Shown: piece by piece, positions 1 to 8,396 of the stretch | Numbering within the stretch: position 1 is the first letter of the stretch | Layout: each line of letters begins with the position of its first letter | Origin: Pseudorhodoplanes sp. | Lineage (GTDB): Bacteria; Pseudomonadota; Alphaproteobacteria; Rhizobiales; Xanthobacteraceae | Assembly (NCBI GenBank): GCA_032027085.1 | Contig: JAVSMS010000001.1 | Coordinates: forward strand, 3,059,126-3,123,125 | DNA: 64,000 nt | Direction of reading: 5' to 3' | Made by a program: the position numbers and the translations under genes | Notes under the pieces: generated by a model | Seen by the model: only the letters and a program-made list of their open reading frames with translations | The model's database searches: none | Told to the model about the DNA's origin: nothing

Positions 1-303
1 GAACAGGGCTCCGACCCGCGCCTCGACGCGGGGACCGACGGTGGCGACGCCGCAGGCGAGCGCCGTCAGGCGGCCTGACTGCGGCAGCAGCTTCGGCGCA
101 TAAAATCTCTCGTCCCCGGCCCTCAGTGTTTCGGCGGCGGGCTCCTCAAGATCGACGATTGAGAAGCTGAGTGCCGGCTCGGCCAGCGACTCGCGCTCGA
201 TGAGCGCGAGCGCTTCGTCACGAAATCGCTGTTGCGATGAGCGCTTGGCGGACGCCTGTCCGGCGACCTCACGCAGCAGCGGTCCGGCCGGCAGGCTCGG
301 CAT
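1..303 (-). CDS. Vitamin B12-dependent methionine synthase activation-domain-like protein (partial, 3' end missing)
   Basis: The reading frame starts at an ATG (303-301) three bases after the stop of the methyltransferase gene and stays open to base 1, giving 101 residues. It ends in a stretch like the MetH activation domain: a GRLTALACGVATVGPRVE segment after YAPKLLPQ. In corrinoid methyltransferase operons such stand-alone proteins are thought to help handle or reactivate the corrinoid cofactor; that role is inferred from family and position. The C-terminal half lies outside the window. It is the last visible gene of the operon that begins near 3679. Confidence 0.6.
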   Translation of the reverse strand, partial: MPSLPAGPLLREVAGQASAKRSSQQRFRDEALALIERESLAEPALSFSIVDLEEPAAETLRAGDERFYAPKLLPQSGRLTALACGVATVGPRVEARVGALF

Positions 304-306
304 GGC

Positions 307-1578
307 TCACGCCCCGTACTTGCGTGCGGCCTTGTACATGGCCCGGGCGTTCTCGACCGGTGTCTCGTCCGGCAGGCCGAACGCCGCGTCGAGAATGAGC
401 TTGCCGCCTTTGTGGAAGACGTTCTCGGCGAGATGCCGGACTGCGGCGTCCACTTCGTCGGGCGTTCCGGTGGTCAGCAGCGAGGGCGAGATGTTGCCGC
501 GCAAGGCAACGACGTCGCCCAGCACCTCGAACGCCTTCACCATGTCGGTGCGCTCGAACCAGTAGATGCACTTGCCCGCCGGAATGTCCTTGATGATCTC
601 CAGCCGCTTGGTGCAGTCAGCCTCCCAAAGCGGCATCGGAATGATGCCGGCGTCGATCATATTGATCATCATCTTGCGGAATGACGGCCACCAGAAGGTC
701 TCGAACTGCTTCGGTGACATGAAGGCGTCCGGCGCCCAATGGATGGGAATAAACACAACTGGGTGGTTCGACCCCTTCGCCCAGTTGATCGTCTGCTTGC
801 TCAGAAAGATTGTGGCCTTGTCCAGTAGCTCCAGCAGCTTGTCCTTGTTGCGGAACAGGTCCTTCATCATTCCGGTAGCGCCGCGGAAATAGTCTGCGAC
901 GAAGTCATATGGCGCGATCGAGGTGCTGACATGCGAGTTGGGGAAGCCGAGCGTCGCCATGCGCTCGCTGAAGGCCACGCTGTGGGTGACCAGACGCTCC
1001 ACCTCTTCCGCGGCCTTGAACAGGCGCTCGAACGCCGCGCGCACGCGCGGTTTGGCGAAGGCGCGCATGCCGCCGACCAGCCGGAAGTAATGCAGACCGG
1101 GCAGGTAAGGCAGGTCCTCCAACCCTTCGAACACACCGGCGACGCGCGGCAGATACTTGTTCAGATAGAAGGCGGTCGGATCGAAGATGAAGTCGTCGTA
1201 TTCCTCCGGCTTCATGTATTCACGGTCGAGATACTGATAGGGCTGGTTGTCGCCGACCCCGTGCCCCGGCCAGATCAGCTGCTTGTAGTCCATGGCGTCG
1301 AGCACGGGACCGATGGCGGTGTTGAGCAGCAACGGGCTGCAGACATCAGGTTCGAGCTCGAGGACTACGCGCTCCGCGATCGCCGCAGTCCCTTCGTAGT
1401 CGTACATCAACTCGCGATTTGTGACGCCCGCGAACTTGGCCATCCAGAATGTACTGAACAGCGCCGTCGGCATGCGATCGGGCTGTTTCAGCGCGACGCA
1501 ATCCATCAGGCGCTGCCAGCGTGCATCGTAGGCCGCCTTTGCCTGGGGCGTTTGCACCGCCGTCTGTAGGGCGTTCAT
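307..1578 (-). CDS. Uroporphyrinogen-decarboxylase-family corrinoid methyltransferase (methyltransferase I type)
   Basis: A 423-residue protein of the UroD/MtaA-like fold. In this family a Zn-activated methyltransferase moves a methyl group between a substrate and a corrinoid protein. A histidine followed by an acidic patch (IHWAPDAFMSP) and an EADC...GKC segment in the C-terminal third fit a metal site. The ATG at 1578 overlaps the stop of the corrinoid protein as ATGA, so the two are translationally coupled; a longer frame running to 1662 lies inside the upstream gene and was not used. The neighbours (corrinoid protein, MetV-MetF) argue against true haem synthesis. The methyl donor (methoxylated aromatic, methylamine or other) cannot be read from sequence. 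Confidence 0.8.
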   Translation of the reverse strand: MNALQTAVQTPQAKAAYDARWQRLMDCVALKQPDRMPTALFSTFWMAKFAGVTNRELMYDYEGTAAIAERVVLELEPDVCSPLLLNTAIGPVLDAMDYKQLIWPGHGVGDNQPYQYLDREYMKPEEYDDFIFDPTAFYLNKYLPRVAGVFEGLEDLPYLPGLHYFRLVGGMRAFAKPRVRAAFERLFKAAEEVERLVTHSVAFSERMATLGFPNSHVSTSIAPYDFVADYFRGATGMMKDLFRNKDKLLELLDKATIFLSKQTINWAKGSNHPVVFIPIHWAPDAFMSPKQFETFWWPSFRKMMINMIDAGIIPMPLWEADCTKRLEIIKDIPAGKCIYWFERTDMVKAFEVLGDVVALRGNISPSLLTTGTPDEVDAAVRHLAENVFHKGGKLILDAAFGLPDETPVENARAMYKAARKYGA

Positions 1579-2237
1579 TGCACCGCTCCCGCCCAGCTCT
1601 TGCAGAGGGTCACCGCTTCGACCGCATTGATCCCGAAAGCATCGGCGCCGGTATAGTTGCACACCGCTTCGTCGATCTGACCACCGCCGATCATGATCTT
1701 GCGGTTCGCCCGCATGCCCTTGCTTTCGATCGCTTCGATCGTCTCCTTCATGGAATCGAAGGCGATGGTGAGGAAGCCTGAGAGGCCGATCACATCGGGC
1801 TTGTAGCTGTCGATCTCGTCGATGAAGGTCTGCACCGGCACGTCAACGCCAATGTCCTTCACCTCGAAGCCGTTGATGTCGAGCATGAACGATACGATGT
1901 TCTTGCCGATGTCATGCAGATCGCCGTGTACGGTTCCGATCAGCACCTTGGCGAGCTTCTTGGCCTGTTCGCCCGGCGCCTGCACGATCAGCGGCTTGGC
2001 GATGGCGCCGATATTTTCGAGCATCTCGCCGGCAAGGACCAGCTCGGGAAGGAAGTATTCGCCTTGCTCGAACCGTTTTCCGACAATGTCCATTGCCATG
2101 CGGCAGAGTTCGAGCACGCGCAACGGATTGGCTTTTTCCTCGAGTAGCATGCGCTTGGCGAGTGCAACCGCGTCGTCCTCGTTCATGTCGGCAAGCCAGT
2201 CGACCAGCTGCTGCTCTTGTGTCGTCATCTCGCTCAT
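1575..2237 (-). CDS. Methyltransferase corrinoid protein (MtbC/MtvC-like B12-binding)
   Basis: A 220-residue corrinoid protein with the usual two-domain layout: a helical cap in residues 1-90 and a Rossmann-like B12 domain after it. The cobalt-ligand motif is present as GTVHGDLHDIGKNIV, with the His of DxHxxG, and the C-terminal half has IGLSGFL and IGGGQ, expected for base-off/His-on cobalamin binding. The start at 2237 was chosen because GGAG precedes it at good spacing; an in-frame ATG at 2255 lacks one. It carries the methyl group between the UroD-type enzyme and tetrahydrofolate. Confidence 0.88.
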   Translation of the reverse strand: MSEMTTQEQQLVDWLADMNEDDAVALAKRMLLEEKANPLRVLELCRMAMDIVGKRFEQGEYFLPELVLAGEMLENIGAIAKPLIVQAPGEQAKKLAKVLIGTVHGDLHDIGKNIVSFMLDINGFEVKDIGVDVPVQTFIDEIDSYKPDVIGLSGFLTIAFDSMKETIEAIESKGMRANRKIMIGGGQIDEAVCNYTGADAFGINAVEAVTLCKSWAGAVQ

Positions 2238-2263
2238 GTTCGTACTCCGTGTCATCCAGTTGT

Positions 2264-3679
2264 TCAGGCTTGGAGCGCCACGTCCGCGCGTGTCGTGCGC
2301 AGCCCCGATTCGATGATGGCCTGCACGAGAACGTCTTCGTTGCGGTAGCCCATGAGATGGACGCCGCCGATGCCCTCGATTTCGGCAAGCTGCTGAATCG
2401 TCTCGACGAGAATAGTCTTCGCTTCCGCGCGCTGGTCGGCGGCGCTCTCAATTCGCTTGAGCAACGATTCAGGAATGTTGACGCCCGGCACGAGCTGCGC
2501 CATCCGGCGCAGGGCCTTGGCAGAGCTCAGCGTGCCGACACCGACGATGATGGTTGCGCGTTCATGCAGCCCGCGCGCACGCACGTCCTTCATAAAGTCG
2601 GACAAAGCCGCTACGTCGAAGCAGAACTGCGTCTGGATGAAACGCGCGCCGGCCGCGATCTTCTGGGCCAGGTTGGCGACACGGTCGCGGAACGGTGGCG
2701 CGAACGGATTGATCGTGGCTCCCAGAAAAAGGTTCGGCGGCGTCGCGATCTTGCGACCGGAATTGTAGGTACCGCCGTCGCGCATCTTGCGGGCGATGCG
2801 CAGCAGCGACACCGAATCGAGATCGAAGACGGGCTTCGCTTCCGGCTGGTCGCCCCGGCTCACATCGTCGCCCGTCAGACACAGGACATTGCGGATGCCG
2901 AGCGCGGCGGCGCCCAGGATCTCGCCCTGGATCGCAATGCGGTTGCGGTCGCGGCAGGCGACCTGCCAGACTGGCGTAAAGCCATGTTGCGTCAGAATGG
3001 CCGAGGCGGCGACGCTCGACATGTGGCAGTTGCCGCCGGCGCCGTCGGTGATGTTTATCGCATCTGCCAGTCCGGTGAAGCGCGTGGCGTGTTCGACCAG
3101 CACGGCAGGATCGGCGGAATCGGGTGGTGGCACCTCGACGGTCACGACGAAGCGACCGGAACGGCACGCCTGTTCGAAGGGGTGGATTTCACGCGGTGGC
3201 TCCGGGATTGCGGCTGTGGCCGGCGCTTGCGTCGACAGCGTGCCGTCGATGACCTGGATCCAAGTCGAGCGCCCGGCCCGGCGATGATCGAGCGGGGGGA
3301 GCGCCTTCGCGCCTTGATTGCTGTCCCAGCCTATGCGTTTGCGGCCTTCGGTCGCTTCCACCCAGACGCACCGCATCTGCGGCTTGACCTCGCACATGCC
3401 GGCCGGGCTGACGCCGCCGCAGGGGCCATTGCGCATGCGCTTGGCGCAATTGAGCGGGCAGGTCATGCCGGTCGACGAGAGCACGCATTGCCCGCACATC
3501 TTGCAGTCGAAGAAAAGGGCCTTGCTGGCGCTCTCGAGCGGCGTGAGCATTCGCTCCGCCCGGTCGGGACCTATGGCGCGCAGCGCGCCTCGGAGATGAG
3601 GTACATAGCGGGAGCAGGCGTCGTAGACACGCTTCAGGCCGAACGCGTGCCGCGTGCTCCAGTGCCGCAACGCCTCCAT
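2264..3679 (-). CDS. metF: MetV-MetF fusion: methylenetetrahydrofolate reductase with N-terminal cysteine-rich domain
   Basis: A 471-residue protein in two parts. Residues 1 to about 120 carry a cysteine-rich segment (FFDCKMCGQCVLSSTGMTC, then CAKRMRNGPCGG) like MetV, the iron-sulphur/zinc partner of MetF in acetogens. The rest is a MetF TIM barrel (VTVEVPPP, NITDGAG, CLTGDD, IQTQFCFD). It would interconvert methyl- and methylene-tetrahydrofolate; downstream of demethylation the oxidative direction is likely. The ATG at 3679 has GGGAG about 11 bases upstream; a start at 3715 is possible but weaker. It is the first gene of the C1 operon, 26 bp before the corrinoid gene. Confidence 0.85.
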   Translation of the reverse strand: MEALRHWSTRHAFGLKRVYDACSRYVPHLRGALRAIGPDRAERMLTPLESASKALFFDCKMCGQCVLSSTGMTCPLNCAKRMRNGPCGGVSPAGMCEVKPQMRCVWVEATEGRKRIGWDSNQGAKALPPLDHRRAGRSTWIQVIDGTLSTQAPATAAIPEPPREIHPFEQACRSGRFVVTVEVPPPDSADPAVLVEHATRFTGLADAINITDGAGGNCHMSSVAASAILTQHGFTPVWQVACRDRNRIAIQGEILGAAALGIRNVLCLTGDDVSRGDQPEAKPVFDLDSVSLLRIARKMRDGGTYNSGRKIATPPNLFLGATINPFAPPFRDRVANLAQKIAAGARFIQTQFCFDVAALSDFMKDVRARGLHERATIIVGVGTLSSAKALRRMAQLVPGVNIPESLLKRIESAADQRAEAKTILVETIQQLAEIEGIGGVHLMGYRNEDVLVQAIIESGLRTTRADVALQA

Positions 3680-3793
3680 CTTGTCGCTGCCTCCCGGCGC
3701 CCACAAAATCTGCAAGTAGCCGATCTTGTGTCGTCTCCGTATTCGGAAACCATTCGTTGACTTATCAACTAAATGGCCCGGACGGCCTCAACC

Positions 3794-3807
3794 TTGATTT
3801 CAATCAA
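3794..3807. promoter_or_regulatory. FNR/CRP-type box TTGATttcaATCAA
   Basis: A perfect TTGAT-N4-ATCAA palindrome in the divergent spacer between the C1 operon (start 3679) and the amidohydrolase (start 3892). Its centre is about 121 bp from the first start and 91 bp from the second, so it could serve either promoter. It matches the FNR/DNR consensus exactly. Confidence 0.75.
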
Positions 3808-3891
3808 GTGCGGGCGGGTAATCTGCGCTCAATTATGCTGCGAGGCGCTGGCTAATTTTACAGCGCAACCGGTGGGCAGGAGCCCATGAGA

Positions 3892-5145
3892 ATGGCGATT
3901 CGTCGTATCCGCGTGGAATCCTGGTTCGACGGCATCGCGCTCCATGTCGAAGGGCCGCACATGATCACGGTGGCAGACGGCACGATCACGTCAATCGTGC
4001 CAGCCTGCGAGACCGACCCTGCAGACATGTGCGGTGCTTTTGCCATGCCGGGGCTGTGCGACGCGCACGTCCATTTGTTCCTCGACGGCTCGAGGCTTGA
4101 TCAGGCTGAACGGAATGCGCAGGTCCGGTCGGGCCCGCCGGAAATGCTTGCGGTCGCGCGCAAGAATATCGACGAGAGCTTCCGCGCCGGCGTCACGCTG
4201 CTGCGCGATGCCGGCGATGCCTTCGGCATCAATCACACCATGCGCCGGGAGCTTGGCATAGATGGCATTGACGGCACTGTCACGCTGCGTTCGGCCGGCA
4301 CTGGATTGCGGCGTGCGGGCCGCTACGGCCGGCTTCTGGCGCGCGAGATTGGCGATGCCTGCGACATTGCGCAGGCTGTCGACGCTGCCGCGGAGACTGC
4401 CGACGATGTAAAAATTATCCTGACCGATATTGTAGATTTCGAAACGGGGGAGATGAAAGGTCCGCCTCAATTCGACCTGGATGAAATGCAGCTCATCGTT
4501 GCGCAAGCGCACCGGCTCGGACGCAAGGTCTTCGTCCATTGCAGCGGCGCAGATGGACTTGCCATTGCGGTTGCAGCCAAAGTGGACTCGATCGAGCACG
4601 GCTATTTCATGAACAGCGAAATTTTGAAGCGGATGGCCGATGCGCAGATCGCCTGGGTGCCGACCTTCGCCCCTGTTCGCTTTCAGCTCTCACGGCCGGA
4701 AATCGCCGGCTGGAGCCAGGCTGTAATCGCCAATCTCGACCGAATCCTGCGTTCGCATAGCGAGCAGGTGGTGCTCGCGCATGAACTCGGCGTGCCAATC
4801 ATGGCGGGCTCGGACGCGGGGAGCCCGGGGGTCCCCCACGGCAGCGGTTTGATCGACGAGCTAAGCTATATGCGTGAGGCAGGCCTTCCCCTTGCTGCGG
4901 TGATCCAGTCCGCAACCGGAGAACCGCGCAGGCATTGGGGAATCCCGGCCACCACTCTAGGCGTCGGACAAAAGGTGGATTTGGTGCTTCTAAAGACATC
5001 GCCGTTTCCCAACCTGGGTGCCCTGCGCGAAGTGCTCGCGATCGTCAAAGGCGACATGGCTCTCGACGTCATCGCCGGTGATCCTGCGCGGCGATCCTGC
5101 TCCTTGCCGCAGGAGGCCCCGGCGCAGAGCGCAACATGGACATGA
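3892..5145 (+). CDS. Metal-dependent amidohydrolase family protein
   Basis: A 417-residue amidohydrolase-superfamily enzyme. Visible metal-site motifs are GLCDAHVHL (first HxH), DDVKI (candidate bridging lysine), VHCSG, SIEHGYF and GSDAGSP (final Asp). This is the imidazolonepropionase/prolidase-like branch, which hydrolyses C-N bonds in cyclic or peptide-like substrates; the substrate here is unknown. The ATG at 3892 is preferred to 3886 because AGGAG at 3878-3882 then sits 9 bases upstream. The gene overlaps the MarR gene by 10 bp, so the two are probably co-transcribed from the FNR-box promoter. An aromatic amide or ester would fit the neighbourhood, but that is inference. Confidence 0.75.
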   Translation: MAIRRIRVESWFDGIALHVEGPHMITVADGTITSIVPACETDPADMCGAFAMPGLCDAHVHLFLDGSRLDQAERNAQVRSGPPEMLAVARKNIDESFRAGVTLLRDAGDAFGINHTMRRELGIDGIDGTVTLRSAGTGLRRAGRYGRLLAREIGDACDIAQAVDAAAETADDVKIILTDIVDFETGEMKGPPQFDLDEMQLIVAQAHRLGRKVFVHCSGADGLAIAVAAKVDSIEHGYFMNSEILKRMADAQIAWVPTFAPVRFQLSRPEIAGWSQAVIANLDRILRSHSEQVVLAHELGVPIMAGSDAGSPGVPHGSGLIDELSYMREAGLPLAAVIQSATGEPRRHWGIPATTLGVGQKVDLVLLKTSPFPNLGALREVLAIVKGDMALDVIAGDPARRSCSLPQEAPAQSATWT

Positions 5146-5690
5146 AGAGAAAGTCCAAACCGCCGCAAGTTCCAAGCCGTTCGCGCAACGTATCGCGCGC
5201 GTCCGCACAGGCTCTCGATTTCGGCACCTATATCCCGGCCTATCTGACCTTCCTCGCTGGCAAATTGTCGAGCGGTGCCTCCGCAGCCTATCGGCCGCGC
5301 TTCGGAATCGGCATCACCGACTGGCGGATCATGGCGCTACTCGCCGCCGAGCCGTGGGTCGTGGCAAGCCATATCTGCAATTCGACCGGCCTTGACAAGG
5401 CTGCAGTCAGTCGTTGCGTCCGCTCGCTGCATGGCCTCGGCCTCATCGACATTGCGCTGGACAGCCAGGATCAGCGCAAGCAGTTCATTGCGTTGACGCC
5501 CAAGGGCGTCGCTCTGCATGATCGCATCGTTGAGTTGGCCCTTGCCCGTGAACAGGCGCTTCTGGAAGGATTGTCGGAATCCGAGCGCAAGACTCTATTG
5601 CGGCTTCTGATCCATTTGGAGAAGCGGCTGCGCGCAGTCAACGCGGTGGGTGCCACACGCAAGCGAGTAAGAAAACCGTCGCCCTGTTGA
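5136..5690 (+). CDS. MarR-family transcriptional regulator
   Basis: A 184-residue regulator with a MarR winged helix: ITDWRIMALLAAEP, then the recognition helix region GLDKAAVSRCVRSLHGLGLI and a wing (DSQDQRKQFIALTPKG). The basic N-terminal 25 residues are an extension. It overlaps the end of the amidohydrolase gene. MarR proteins in aromatic catabolic clusters usually repress nearby genes and are released by aromatic acids or their CoA thioesters (for example HcaR, BadR). Which promoter it controls is not clear from sequence. Confidence 0.88.
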   Translation: MDMKRKSKPPQVPSRSRNVSRASAQALDFGTYIPAYLTFLAGKLSSGASAAYRPRFGIGITDWRIMALLAAEPWVVASHICNSTGLDKAAVSRCVRSLHGLGLIDIALDSQDQRKQFIALTPKGVALHDRIVELALAREQALLEGLSESERKTLLRLLIHLEKRLRAVNAVGATRKRVRKPSPC

Positions 5691-5845
5691 TCTAGGGTTG
5701 CGCGCAGCCACAGGCTGATCGACAGCTCCGCGAGCGGTTACTCGGCGCAGGATTTCGCAGAAGGTGTTCTCGCATTGATTAAGCCACTGGATGCGAGCCC
5801 GGGTCCTCATTCAGCATTGGCAAGATCGGGATAGGCGTGTGTCAG

Positions 5846-7123
5846 TTAGGCTGACGCTTGCGATCTCACCACGCGGTAAAGCACATCGAGTGTGAACCAG
5901 GCGAAAGCGATGGCGCCTATAATTGCCACCGCTGTGCCCGCGCGCACCAGGAGAGCGCTGTCGGCAAGGATTGCCGTTGACAGGATCGCAAGCGCCGCGA
6001 AATGGCAGCCTGCATGCAGTTTCAAGGACTGCGAGCCAGAAAGCTCCGACATCGCCGGCGGCGACTGTCCCTTTGTGCGCATCATGTGCATGGAGGCTAG
6101 GAATGGCACGATCCGCTGCAGGATTCCGAGCAGGAAAGTCAGGAGCCAGCCGAACAGGAACAGGAACCCGAACAGGGTCGCACCATTCGGGCCCGCCAAT
6201 CCGTGCAAGGCCGCGAGGCCGACGAGCAGCGTCAGCACCAGCATGACCCAGGACATGCGCACCAGCACGAACGACAATCCCAGTCGCTTTCGCATTCCGG
6301 TTCGCAGCACTTGCCACATCTGCGCAAGATGGATGGCTGTTGCGAAAAGACCTGACAGGGCGGCGGCGGTGAGCCACATCGTATCAGCGGCTAATGCGCC
6401 GGCGGATCCGGCAAGAAGGGCGGTTATTGCGAGAGCAAAGGCGGCGAACGACCAGTTCTGATGCGGTGCTCCCGAGAGTGCAAACATCGGGACCAGAACA
6501 TAACTGAAGCCGATGGCCAGGAAGCCCATGAAACCAAAGCCGGCCAGAATCAAATGGGCAAGAGCCACGGCGCCATGATCGGCCAGCACGCCATGCTGAT
6601 AATTGCTGGCCAGCACGAGCCCCAATGCGGTGACGGTGAGGAGCGAAGCCAGCGCCGCCCAGCCATAGGCCGCAACCACCGGCAGGCTAGCGGCGCGTCG
6701 CAGATTGTCGCCGAGCAGGATGGCAAGCAGGATGAGCGCGGCAGTGACGAGGGACGCGCCGACGATCAACCCCGTCGTCTGCGCCGCATACATGCCGAAT
6801 GCCTGCAATAGCAGGCCGGGCGCCAGCATCCAGAACAGAAGCTTGATTGGCCAGACGGCGGCCAGCGGACGGCGTGTGGCGACCGGCAGGAGCTGCACCG
6901 ATGCACCGGCGGCCGTCATCGTGAGAACTCCCAACGTGAACACGTGCACGGCTGCCAGAACGGGGCCCAATCCGCCACGGAAACCCGGGGCCATATCCGC
7001 GCCGATAAGAAGTACAATCCATCCCAGAACGTGGCAAACCGAAGCCATGGCGAAGAAACGGAGCGGTACCGACATCGGCAGGAGCCGGCTTTTCGCGCCG
7101 CCGAGGAAGGTCGCCATGGTCAT
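5846..7123 (-). CDS. Twelve-helix membrane protein, NnrS / heme-copper-subunit-like
   Basis: A 425-residue integral membrane protein with about 12 predicted helices. Histidines lie inside or next to helices (AAVHVFTLGVLTMTAAG in helix 2, LAHLILAGFGFMGFLAIG in helix 6, LHAGCHFAALAI in helix 11). Length, topology and helix histidines resemble NnrS, a haem- and copper-containing protein linked to nitric oxide stress. I do not see the classic NnrS start motif, so the call is tentative. It overlaps the DUF2249 gene as ATGA and ends the operon led by the hydroxybenzoyl-CoA reductase genes. It may be a new relative of the heme-copper fold. Confidence 0.5.
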   Translation of the reverse strand: MTMATFLGGAKSRLLPMSVPLRFFAMASVCHVLGWIVLLIGADMAPGFRGGLGPVLAAVHVFTLGVLTMTAAGASVQLLPVATRRPLAAVWPIKLLFWMLAPGLLLQAFGMYAAQTTGLIVGASLVTAALILLAILLGDNLRRAASLPVVAAYGWAALASLLTVTALGLVLASNYQHGVLADHGAVALAHLILAGFGFMGFLAIGFSYVLVPMFALSGAPHQNWSFAAFALAITALLAGSAGALAADTMWLTAAALSGLFATAIHLAQMWQVLRTGMRKRLGLSFVLVRMSWVMLVLTLLVGLAALHGLAGPNGATLFGFLFLFGWLLTFLLGILQRIVPFLASMHMMRTKGQSPPAMSELSGSQSLKLHAGCHFAALAILSTAILADSALLVRAGTAVAIIGAIAFAWFTLDVLYRVVRSQASA

Positions 7124-7410
7124 GGATGCAAGCGAACGATTTGCAGCCGGACCTCATGGTCGCATCCCGGGTCACCGCATTCTGACGGCAGGACCTCGTA
7201 GCTCCAGCCTCGTTCGTCCAACTCCGGATAGAGAAAGATTGGCTCGCGATCGAGATGGGCGATCACGCTCGATGTCTCTGGCGCATCAAGCAGCTTGAGA
7301 ATCTCTATCATCGGCTCGGGCGGATTCAGGCCGCGGACGTCGATGTGAAGGCCATCGGCGCTTTGCCAGACGCGCGTCGTATCGTCCCCATGATTATGGG
7401 CATGCGTCAA
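7120..7410 (-). CDS. DUF2249 protein (TusA-like fold), TTG start
   Basis: A 96-residue protein of the DUF2249 type: VRGLNPPEPMIEIL, a central LDREPIFLYPEL strand-turn and a CDHEV tail. DUF2249 proteins have a TusA-like fold and often sit beside hemerythrin, NnrS and denitrification genes; their biochemical role is unknown. The only sensible start is TTG at 7410, with GGAG 8 bases upstream. It lies two bases after the stop of the reductase beta gene and overlaps the next gene by ATGA, so it is part of the same operon. The N-terminus is His-rich (THAHNHGDD). Confidence 0.75.
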   Translation of the reverse strand: MTHAHNHGDDTTRVWQSADGLHIDVRGLNPPEPMIEILKLLDAPETSSVIAHLDREPIFLYPELDERGWSYEVLPSECGDPGCDHEVRLQIVRLHP

Positions 7411-7412
7411 GA

Positions 7413-8396
7413 CTACTGCTCCGATTCCAAAGCCAGCTCGTTGACAAGCTTGCGGGCTATCGCCGCCGCCGCCAGGCGGCGGTATTGCGCCGATATAACC
7501 GTGGTGCGCATCGGCTGCACCTGCTTTTGCACGAGCCGGTCGATTTGCGTCAAAGTATCGTCATTGACAGCTTTGCCTAGCAAGGCCTCGGTTCCCTCAA
7601 GCACGAAGGGGCGCGAATTGGTGCCGGTCAGCGCAATCCGGAGGCGTTGAATGTTCTTGCCATCCAGAGCCAATGCGACGGCAACGCCGGCCAGTGGATA
7701 GTCGATGGCGTCCCGCACGCGGACCTTGCGATAGGCCGATTTCAGGGTGGGGGGCGGGAGGCGGACGGCGATGATGATTTCGCCATCACGAAGACTGAGA
7801 TGAGCGCGCCCGTCCTCGACATAAAGGTCCGCGAGGGGCATCCACCGGCGGCCGTCAGGCCCGGCCACCTCAATTTCGGCACCGAACACGAGCAAGGCCG
7901 GAGCGAGATCGCCGGTAAAGGCGGCATGACAGCGATTTCCTTGCGGCGCCACATGGCAGACATCACCGCGGTGTTTCAGGCAATAGCCGTTGGCGTGCCG
8001 CCACCATTCGCTCTGATTGTAATAGACGCAGCGTGTATCCAGGCATAGATTGCCGCCAACGCTGCCCATCCGCCGCAGGCCCGGGCCGGCAATCGCCGCC
8101 GCGGCCTGCTGCACCGCGCGATAGAACTGCCCGACGGGGGCGTGCCCCTCCAGCTCGGCGATGGTGACGCCCGCACCAATTCTTGCGCCATTTTTCCCGA
8201 TTTCAAGGCCGCGTAGTTCGCTTACCTCGGAAAGGTCCACGAGCAGCGTTGGCGCCTCCAGGCCATGCCGCACGTTGACCATGAGGTCGGTGCCGCCGGC
8301 CAGCCAGGCGCTTTCGCCGTTTTCCCGCCGAGCGGCAATCGCCTCGTCAAGGGCGCGCGGACGCGCCAGCCGGAACTCGGGCATCAGCATGCTCAT
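7413..8396 (-). CDS. hcrB: 4-hydroxybenzoyl-CoA reductase, FAD / [4Fe-4S] beta subunit
   Basis: A 327-residue FAD-binding subunit of the xanthine-oxidase family (AGGTDLMVNVR near residues 33-43, GSVGGNLC near 111-118). The diagnostic feature is an inserted cysteine loop with C123, C139, C147 and C156. From memory this matches, with a one-residue offset, the extra [4Fe-4S] cluster of Thauera HcrB, which other family members lack. The enzyme removes the phenolic hydroxyl of 4-hydroxybenzoyl-CoA to give benzoyl-CoA, using ferredoxin electrons. The ATG at 8396 overlaps the stop of the alpha gene (ATGA); a longer frame to 8732 is inside that gene. In Rhodopseudomonas the gene is hbaD. Confidence 0.88.
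   Translation of the reverse strand: MSMLMPEFRLARPRALDEAIAARRENGESAWLAGGTDLMVNVRHGLEAPTLLVDLSEVSELRGLEIGKNGARIGAGVTIAELEGHAPVGQFYRAVQQAAAAIAGPGLRRMGSVGGNLCLDTRCVYYNQSEWWRHANGYCLKHRGDVCHVAPQGNRCHAAFTGDLAPALLVFGAEIEVAGPDGRRWMPLADLYVEDGRAHLSLRDGEIIIAVRLPPPTLKSAYRKVRVRDAIDYPLAGVAVALALDGKNIQRLRIALTGTNSRPFVLEGTEALLGKAVNDDTLTQIDRLVQKQVQPMRTTVISAQYRRLAAAAIARKLVNELALESEQ

Noticed and set aside
3733-3744. Short dyad TCCGTATTCGGA upstream of the C1 operon as a second operator
   Set aside because: Arms of only four bases; expected by chance and not repeated at the other promoters.
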